From positions 1-10,745 of the forward strand of contig JAGGYZ010000138.1 of assembly GCA_021162285.1 (NCBI GenBank): a stretch of 10,745 nt of DNA. The letters run 5' to 3'. The notes under the pieces are model-generated. The model was not told where the DNA came from. It did not search any database and saw only the letters and a program-made list of their open reading frames with translations. The first letter of the stretch is position 1. Each line of letters begins with the position of its first letter. Position numbers and translations under genes: made by a program. This DNA comes from Candidatus Fermentibacteraceae bacterium (GTDB taxonomy: Bacteria; Fermentibacterota; Fermentibacteria; Fermentibacterales; JCC-6). Positions 6,128 through 10,745 of this stretch are shown piece after piece.

Positions 6128-7762
6128 ATGCCAGGTAAAGAACTGAAGTTTAATCAGGATGCCAGACATGCCATCCTCTCAGGCGTTGAACAGCTTTCAA
6201 GGGCTGTAAAGGTTACACTGGGTCCAAAGGGCCGCAATGTTCTTATCGAAAAAAAGTGGGGCAGCCCTACAATCACCAAAGACGGGGTAACCGTTGCAAA
6301 AGAAATAGAGCTTCCTGACAAGTTCGAAAACATAGGCGCTCAGCTTATTCGCGAAGTTGCCAGCAAGACCAGCGATGTAGCAGGAGACGGAACCACAACG
6401 GCTACCCTTCTTGCAGAGTCAATCTACCGCGAAGGTCTGCGCAATGTTACTGCGGGAGCAAGTCCCATGGCTCTTAAGCGTGGAATAGATATTGCTGTTT
6501 CTGCTGTTACCGACGAACTCAAGAAACTCAGTATTGATGTCCGCGGCAAAGAAGAGATTCAGCAGGTTGCCACAATCAGTGCAAACAACGACAGTGAAAT
6601 CGGAACAATTATCGGTGATGCCATGGAAAAGGTAGGCAAAGACGGCACAATCAGTGTTGAGGAAGCCAAATCCATGAACACCACCCTTGATGTTGTGGAA
6701 GGTATGCAGTTCGACCGTGGGTACCTCAGCCCCTACTTTGTAACAGATGCAGAGACCATGGAAGTTGTTCTTGAAAAGCCGTTTATTCTTATCTACGAGA
6801 AGAAGATAACCAATGTAAAAGATCTTCTTCCCATTCTTGAGAAGGTCGCCCAGATGGGTCGTCCTCTTCTGATCATCGCCGAAGATATCGAGGGCGAAGC
6901 CCTCGCAACACTTGTTGTAAACAAGGTGCGCGGTATGCTTCAGATCGCAGCTGTAAAAGCTCCTGGATACGGCGACCGCCGCAAGGCCATGCTTGAAGAC
7001 ATTGCTGTTCTTACCGGTGGCAAGTCTGTTACAGAAGACCTGGGTATCAAGCTGGACAGCGTCACTGTTGAAGACCTGGGAACCTGCGGTATCGTAAAGA
7101 TAGACAAGGACAACACAACAATTATCGAGGGCGGCGGCTCCACTGAAGATATCAAGGGCCGCGTTAATCAGATACGCCGACAGATCGAAGACACAACAAG
7201 CGATTACGATCGCGAGAAGCTTCAGGAAAGACTTGCGAAACTCGCCGGTGGTGTTGCCAGAATCAATGTTGGCGCAGCCACAGAGACCGAGATGAAAGAG
7301 AAGAAGGCAAGAGTTGAAGATGCTCTTCACGCAACAAGAGCAGCCGTGGAGGAAGGCATTGTTCCCGGAGGCGGAACAGCTCTTATCCGCTGTGAGAAAG
7401 TCATTGAAACCCTCGACCTCGAGGGCGATGAGAAGGTTGGAGCCAGCATTATCCTTCGTTCACTCTCTGCTCCTCTTAGACAGCTTGTTCACAACGCCGG
7501 CCTTGAAGGTGCAATCGTTGTTGAGAAAGTTCGCGGTCTGAAGTCAACTGAAGGTCTGAATGTTGCAACCGGTGAATATGTAGACATGTTCAAAGACGGT
7601 ATTGTTGACCCCACAAAGGTAACAAGAAGCGCACTTCAGAATGCTAGTTCAATCGCCGGACTTCTTCTTACAACAGAAGCAGTAATAGTGGAAATTCCTG
7701 AGCCAGAGAAACCCATGCCGGCTGGAGACGGCGGAATGGGTGGAATGGGCGGAATGTACTAA
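6128..7762 (+). CDS. groEL: Chaperonin GroEL (Hsp60)
   Basis: A full-length 544-residue chaperonin; it forms the double-ring chamber that folds proteins with ATP and GroES. AGGAGA (6115–6120) lies seven bases before the ATG. The equatorial domain shows KVTLGPKGRNV, Asp52 in TKDGVTVAKEIEL and the nucleotide-binding AGDGTTTAT with Asp87. The apical domain and the hinge (VPGGGTALIR in the second half) are normal, and the C-terminus ends in the flexible GGM tail, here GGMGGMGGMY encoded by a 9-bp repeat. No catalytic residue is missing and there is no frameshift. Codon use is noticeably GC-richer than the Fic gene. It is a single groESL operon; whether the genome has other copies cannot be told. 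Confidence 0.99.
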   Translation: MPGKELKFNQDARHAILSGVEQLSRAVKVTLGPKGRNVLIEKKWGSPTITKDGVTVAKEIELPDKFENIGAQLIREVASKTSDVAGDGTTTATLLAESIYREGLRNVTAGASPMALKRGIDIAVSAVTDELKKLSIDVRGKEEIQQVATISANNDSEIGTIIGDAMEKVGKDGTISVEEAKSMNTTLDVVEGMQFDRGYLSPYFVTDAETMEVVLEKPFILIYEKKITNVKDLLPILEKVAQMGRPLLIIAEDIEGEALATLVVNKVRGMLQIAAVKAPGYGDRRKAMLEDIAVLTGGKSVTEDLGIKLDSVTVEDLGTCGIVKIDKDNTTIIEGGGSTEDIKGRVNQIRRQIEDTTSDYDREKLQERLAKLAGGVARINVGAATETEMKEKKARVEDALHATRAAVEEGIVPGGGTALIRCEKVIETLDLEGDEKVGASIILRSLSAPLRQLVHNAGLEGAIVVEKVRGLKSTEGLNVATGEYVDMFKDGIVDPTKVTRSALQNASSIAGLLLTTEAVIVEIPEPEKPMPAGDGGMGGMGGMY

Positions 7763-7786
7763 GCCCGGTTACGCCGGAATCATGAA

Positions 7787-7814
7787 GGGCTGCGGAACTA
7801 TCCGCAGCCCTTTT
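7787..7814 (+). terminator. Intrinsic terminator of groESL
   Basis: A perfect 10-bp GC-rich stem, GGGCTGCGGA / TCCGCAGCCC (7787–7796 with 7801–7810), has a four-base ACTA loop and is followed by TTTT. It starts 25 bases after the groEL stop. Confidence 0.9.
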
Positions 7815-7826
7815 CAGTTGACTCTA

Positions 7827-7860
7827 AAAAAGGCGGAGAGCACAAACCCTCCGCCTTTTT
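7827..7860. terminator. Bidirectional intrinsic terminator between groEL and the convergent gene
   Basis: AAAAAGGCGGAG (7827–7838) and CTCCGCCTTTTT (7849–7860) form a 12-bp stem with a ten-base loop. The A run and T run make it work on both strands: as a back-up for groESL and as the terminator for the minus-strand motor operon, whose last stop codon is at 7872–7874. Confidence 0.85.
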
Positions 7861-7871
7861 GCTATCTGCCT

Positions 7872-9725
7872 CTACTGTGGTGGAACCAGACTGAAGGGAA
7901 CCGTAACAGGCAGGTTGCCTGTCTGTTCCGCTGCCGATCCGAAGTTAAGCGTACTTACTGCAGAGCTTACTGTTCCCTGCAGGCTTGAAAGGGGACCGGG
8001 GCAGCTTACAGAGACACTTGTAACAGCACCACCTGGAGTTATTGAGAAGTTGATGGTAATTGTTCCGCTTGCACCGGGATTGCTTCTGAGAAGACTCTCG
8101 TAGGCAGTCTGTACCCTCATCTTGATAATATTGATCTTGCGTCTGATGTCACTCATGTTTCTGTAACCAAGATCGATTGCCTCACCTGACGCGCTGGCAC
8201 TGAAGGTAACCTGTGCCGCCTGGTGAGCCGCCTGCATATCGCTTGAACTCACAGTGCCTGCTGTGGCAGCAACACCACCGCCGCCACCGGCAAGCCCTGC
8301 AATACCGCCTGAGCCACCGCCTCCTGCACCAGCTATGAGGTTCTGACCGCTCTGGCCTGACGCAAGCCCGGTTCCTGAAGATGCAGCACTCTGGAGATCA
8401 CCGATAAAACCGGCACCTCCGCCAACAGTTCCTGTACCGTAAGCTGCAAATCCAATGCTGCTGAGAACATCGCTGGCTGCATCGGCTCCCTGGGCAGCAC
8501 CTCCACCTGCAGGTGCATCAGAACCACCGGTTCCACCGCCTGAGGTTGCTATTTCAGCTACAGGCATGTCACTAACGATCTCTTCTCCCATCCCCGATTC
8601 AGAAGCTGGAGGAGTTTCAGCAAGCTGAACTGCTCTGGCACTTGGAGCATTTCTGAGCATCTGCGTTTTTGACTCTTTCACTACAAGAATAAGTCTGTCG
8701 GTAACAGCACCCATAAGCAAAACAGCGGCAAGCCCGATTCCAAGAAGGACCTTGAACCTGCTGTCTTCCCTGCGAACAGAGTGAAAAGCAACTGTTTCGT
8801 GGGGTCTTGTGGCAAATCTATTCCAGTTGTAAACACTGGGTTTTCTTTTGACTTTCTTGACCACAGGTTTGGTTTTGGGTTTCAGTATCTCTGCCGGAGG
8901 CTCTGCAAAACTGAAAAATACCTCAGTGCTGCCAACGGTGAACACACCTGAAACATTCTTATCAAATACCCAGATGTAAGGTTCGCCCGGCTTCTCCTGC
9001 TTCAGCAGGTTTCTTTCGATAAGAGTCGCGAAAGGAATAACACTTCCCTTGACTTCAACACCACCCTTGATTTCAGGAAGCAGCCTGAGAATGTACTTGT
9101 TCCCCTTCTCCGGCTCAAGAAGTGTGTGTATTCTTGGAAGCTTGCCCGACTTAACGCATATGGTGTTGTAATCAGCTTGACCTATGGTCATTATTCCAGC
9201 GCTGGGGTAAATCTCCCGGCGTCCCTGAGAATCTTCAATGTTCAATCTGAGCATTCTCTTGTCGGGAACGACCTCCACTGGTTCTGGTTTTTTAGCCTCA
9301 GGCTTTTTCTTTGGAGGAACTTTTTTCTCCACGATCTTCGGCGGATCTATGAACCCGAAGTGAATAAGAAACGGGCCGGCATTAACCACTCCCTGATCAC
9401 CGTAGTTAACTTTTAGAACATAGTTACCTTCATGATCGGTGTTGAAAATACCCAGGCCTTTGAGATCACTGAATTTGAGCTTTGATCCGTTGGCTGAAGT
9501 GATCTGCGCGTCCATTGCATCTGTCAGCCTGAGATCCCAGGTGTTCTTTTCCTCTCCCATCCTGATCAGTACAATTGAGTCTGGAATCCCTGGAGCCTCA
9601 ACGGCAATGTTGTTGTTGTATCCGGAGCCAAGAGTAATTTCTTTCTCTCCAGGAAGGAGTTTTGTTATTACTTTCCCGTCCCGCATAGCGGCAACTGCGA
9701 GTATCTTGTTTGTTACCTCTGCCAT
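7872..9725 (-). CDS. FHA-like / TonB (AgmX/PglI C-terminal-like) envelope energy transducer
   Basis: A 617-residue protein. The ATG at 9725–9723 shares a base with the upstream stop (TGATG); an in-frame TTG one codon earlier is less likely. Order: an FHA-like beta domain (about 8–125, with ITLGSGYNNNIAVEAPGIP resembling the FHA GR-strand); a Pro/Lys linker (about 127–155); a second FHA-like domain (about 157–275, with TIGQADYNTICV and LPRIH); a basic linker; one membrane span (about 325–349, LLGIGLAAVLLMGAV); a Gly/Ala/Ser-rich region (about 393–495); and a C-terminal TonB-like domain (about 523–617, with NPGASGTITINFSITPGGAVTSVSV). This resembles GltG/AgmX proteins of Myxococcus gliding machines: cytoplasmic signalling part, single span, periplasmic TonB part. 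The FHA domains are degenerate. The Cys pair common in AgmX/PglI domains (CYE, later Cys) is absent; it reads TAYES. Its partners are the two upstream TolR-like proteins. Confidence 0.75.
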   Translation of the reverse strand: MAEVTNKILAVAAMRDGKVITKLLPGEKEITLGSGYNNNIAVEAPGIPDSIVLIRMGEEKNTWDLRLTDAMDAQITSANGSKLKFSDLKGLGIFNTDHEGNYVLKVNYGDQGVVNAGPFLIHFGFIDPPKIVEKKVPPKKKPEAKKPEPVEVVPDKRMLRLNIEDSQGRREIYPSAGIMTIGQADYNTICVKSGKLPRIHTLLEPEKGNKYILRLLPEIKGGVEVKGSVIPFATLIERNLLKQEKPGEPYIWVFDKNVSGVFTVGSTEVFFSFAEPPAEILKPKTKPVVKKVKRKPSVYNWNRFATRPHETVAFHSVRREDSRFKVLLGIGLAAVLLMGAVTDRLILVVKESKTQMLRNAPSARAVQLAETPPASESGMGEEIVSDMPVAEIATSGGGTGGSDAPAGGGAAQGADAASDVLSSIGFAAYGTGTVGGGAGFIGDLQSAASSGTGLASGQSGQNLIAGAGGGGSGGIAGLAGGGGGVAATAGTVSSSDMQAAHQAAQVTFSASASGEAIDLGYRNMSDIRRKINIIKMRVQTAYESLLRSNPGASGTITINFSITPGGAVTSVSVSCPGPLSSLQGTVSSAVSTLNFGSAAEQTGNLPVTVPFSLVPPQ

Positions 9726-10267
9726 CAACTATCACCACCTTCACTGGAGACGATCTTGATAACAGCCAGATTCTGCCCGACATACCCTGCTTCTGAACAA
9801 CTTGCCATTACCCGTTGTATAAGAATCGCAGGTACGCCCACATCTCCCTGGATGTTGATCTTCTTGTCTTCTTCAGTAAGTGTACCTCTGGACTGCCTGG
9901 AATATTCCAGGTGATCTCGAAGGCGGGTAACAAGCACCGGAATAGAATTACCTGAACTGAGCAGTTCAGCATCAACAGTAACAACAGGATCTCCGTCAAC
10001 AACTATAACAGAGTTGTTAACCTGAATCTCCAGTTTGAGCTCGACTTTCTTTTCTATTCTTGCTTTTGGAAGGGTAAGCTGATCACTGACAGTTACCAGC
10101 TGCCCATCAGCGGAATAGCTTTTAAGCAGGAAGACCAGAAGGATTGTAAACATGTCAATCATCGAAGTGAGGTTAAGGGATACCTTTCTGTCTCCGCCTC
10201 GACTCATGGCAACAGACTTGCCTGATCCAAGCAGTAGTGGTACGTGGCGTTTAGAAGGTGAACTCAT
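9725..10267 (-). CDS. TolR/ExbD-family proton-motor protein (second paralogue)
   Basis: A 180-residue inner-membrane protein. TolR/ExbD proteins pair with a TolQ/ExbB/MotA channel and use the proton gradient to drive an envelope protein. The single span lies at about residues 31–50 (LNLTSMIDMFTILLVFLL) and carries the conserved proton-carrying aspartate, Asp38, in the expected TSMID context. A short basic N-terminus is cytoplasmic, and residues about 51–180 are a periplasmic domain rich in valine and beta strands. The ATG at 10267–10265 follows GGAAGGGG and shares a base with the previous gene's TGA; a later Met21 lacks a ribosome binding site. The stop overlaps the next gene's ATG in the same way. 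Its nearest functional comparison is AglQ/AglS rather than iron-uptake ExbD, judged from gene order only. Confidence 0.85.
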   Translation of the reverse strand: MSSPSKRHVPLLLGSGKSVAMSRGGDRKVSLNLTSMIDMFTILLVFLLKSYSADGQLVTVSDQLTLPKARIEKKVELKLEIQVNNSVIVVDGDPVVTVDAELLSSGNSIPVLVTRLRDHLEYSRQSRGTLTEEDKKINIQGDVGVPAILIQRVMASCSEAGYVGQNLAVIKIVSSEGGDS

Positions 10268-10745
10268 CAGTTACCCCTTCCCGCCATGGCTGAATTGACC
10301 GATGATGATGGAGCAACCTGCAGACCAGGCTGATCAAATCCTGCAACTCCGGCCAGATCAATGGCTCTTATTATATTGTCGTATCTCGTTTCTTCCACAG
10401 TCAGTACCGTTATCTTGTGAAATGAAATCTGAGGATATGCCTCTGAAAGAAGGTCATGTACTTCTTCAAGTTTGGTACCAAGTGAATCCCATGGATAGGT
10501 AGTTACCATCTCCCCGTTCAACTCCATCTCCATGGCGTAACAAACATGAACAGTTCCGCTGGCCGTACCGACAAACATCTCCTGATCCGTGATTATTATC
10601 TTTGGTTGAAGCCTGTCTTCCTCTGACCGCATCAAGTTTGCCGTCGCACCCCCTCCACTGTTGCTCACGCCCTCTGTAGCTGCCATTTCAATAACGGTTA
10701 CTTCAAGGAATGTAGCACTGAACAGAAGGAACGGGATAATGCAGC
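10267..10745 (-). CDS. TolR/ExbD-family proton-motor protein (first paralogue), 5' end cut by the window
   Basis: The frame stays open to the right edge, so the start lies outside; 158 residues are visible. A Met at 10686 is internal: upstream codons 10687–10743 read CIIPFLLFSATFLEVTVIE, the C-terminal half of a membrane span followed by a periplasmic entry typical of TolR-like proteins. The part that should hold the conserved aspartate is just beyond the edge. The periplasmic region contains a Ser/Gly stretch, strands such as KIIITDQEMFVGT, and a helical part LEEVHDLLSEAYPQ followed by the KITVLTVEETRYDNIIRAIDLAGVAGF segment, the conserved ExbD/TolR C-terminal fold. It is clearly different in sequence from the second paralogue. 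The TGA overlaps the next ATG by one base. The family call rests on these patterns and on context. Confidence 0.75.
   Translation of the reverse strand, partial: CIIPFLLFSATFLEVTVIEMAATEGVSNSGGGATANLMRSEEDRLQPKIIITDQEMFVGTASGTVHVCYAMEMELNGEMVTTYPWDSLGTKLEEVHDLLSEAYPQISFHKITVLTVEETRYDNIIRAIDLAGVAGFDQPGLQVAPSSSVNSAMAGRGN

Noticed and set aside
6419..7330. Long 303-residue open frame antisense to groEL
   Set aside because: It lies wholly within groEL on the other strand and encodes a Cys/Leu-rich, low-sense protein; it is a shadow of strong codon bias in groEL.
8200..8560. Repetitive GC-rich tract as a DNA repeat or CRISPR-like array
   Set aside because: It is the coding sequence of the Gly/Ala/Ser-rich linker of the transducer; the repeats are irregular and in frame.
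10684..10686. Met codon as the start of the first TolR-like gene
   Set aside because: Upstream codons to the window edge encode a membrane span in the same frame, so this Met is internal.

Overview
The window looks like chromosomal DNA of a Gram-negative bacterium. It encodes a TolR/ExbD–TonB type envelope motor, which needs an inner membrane and an envelope to act on, together with ordinary housekeeping genes (pdxS, pdxT, groES, groEL, hutH). The core genes are moderately GC-rich, and starts are often TTG or GTG behind a good Shine-Dalgarno. I cannot name the phylum. The motor resembles the Agl/Glt type of myxobacteria, and similar sets occur in several FCB-like candidate phyla, so a deltaproteobacterial or FCB-like origin is a low-confidence guess.

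Layout. (1) Bases 1–2693, plus strand: the 3' part of pdxS, then pdxT, a DUF89 metal-dependent phosphatase, an FmdB-type zinc-ribbon protein and a 102-residue protein I do not recognise. These genes touch or overlap, so they probably form one translationally coupled operon. PdxS and PdxT together make pyridoxal 5'-phosphate; the phosphatase may clean up damaged phosphometabolites. (2) Bases 2728–3861, plus strand: a Fic-domain protein with an N-terminal inhibitory motif. It is visibly richer in A+T than its neighbours and probably acquired. (3) Bases 4006–5505, minus strand: complete hutH (histidine ammonia-lyase), with no other hut gene in view. (4) Bases 5506–5815: a 310-base divergent regulatory region with a sigma-54-like promoter, a 7-bp inverted repeat and four TGTAAT hexamers, but no CIRCE element. 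(5) Bases 5816–7762, plus strand: groES–groEL, followed by an intrinsic terminator and then a second, bidirectional terminator. (6) Bases 7872–10745, minus strand: two TolR/ExbD-like genes (the first cut by the window edge) and a 617-residue protein with FHA-like repeats, one membrane span and a TonB/AgmX-like C-terminus. All three are coupled through TGATG overlaps.

The most interesting part is region 6. Two different TolR paralogues plus an FHA-like/TonB transducer match the layout of proton-driven AglQ/AglS–GltG-type machines rather than a nutrient-uptake TonB system. A TolQ/MotA-like channel gene is expected just beyond the right edge. Second in interest are the coupling of a DUF89 phosphatase to pdxST and the unusual groESL control region.
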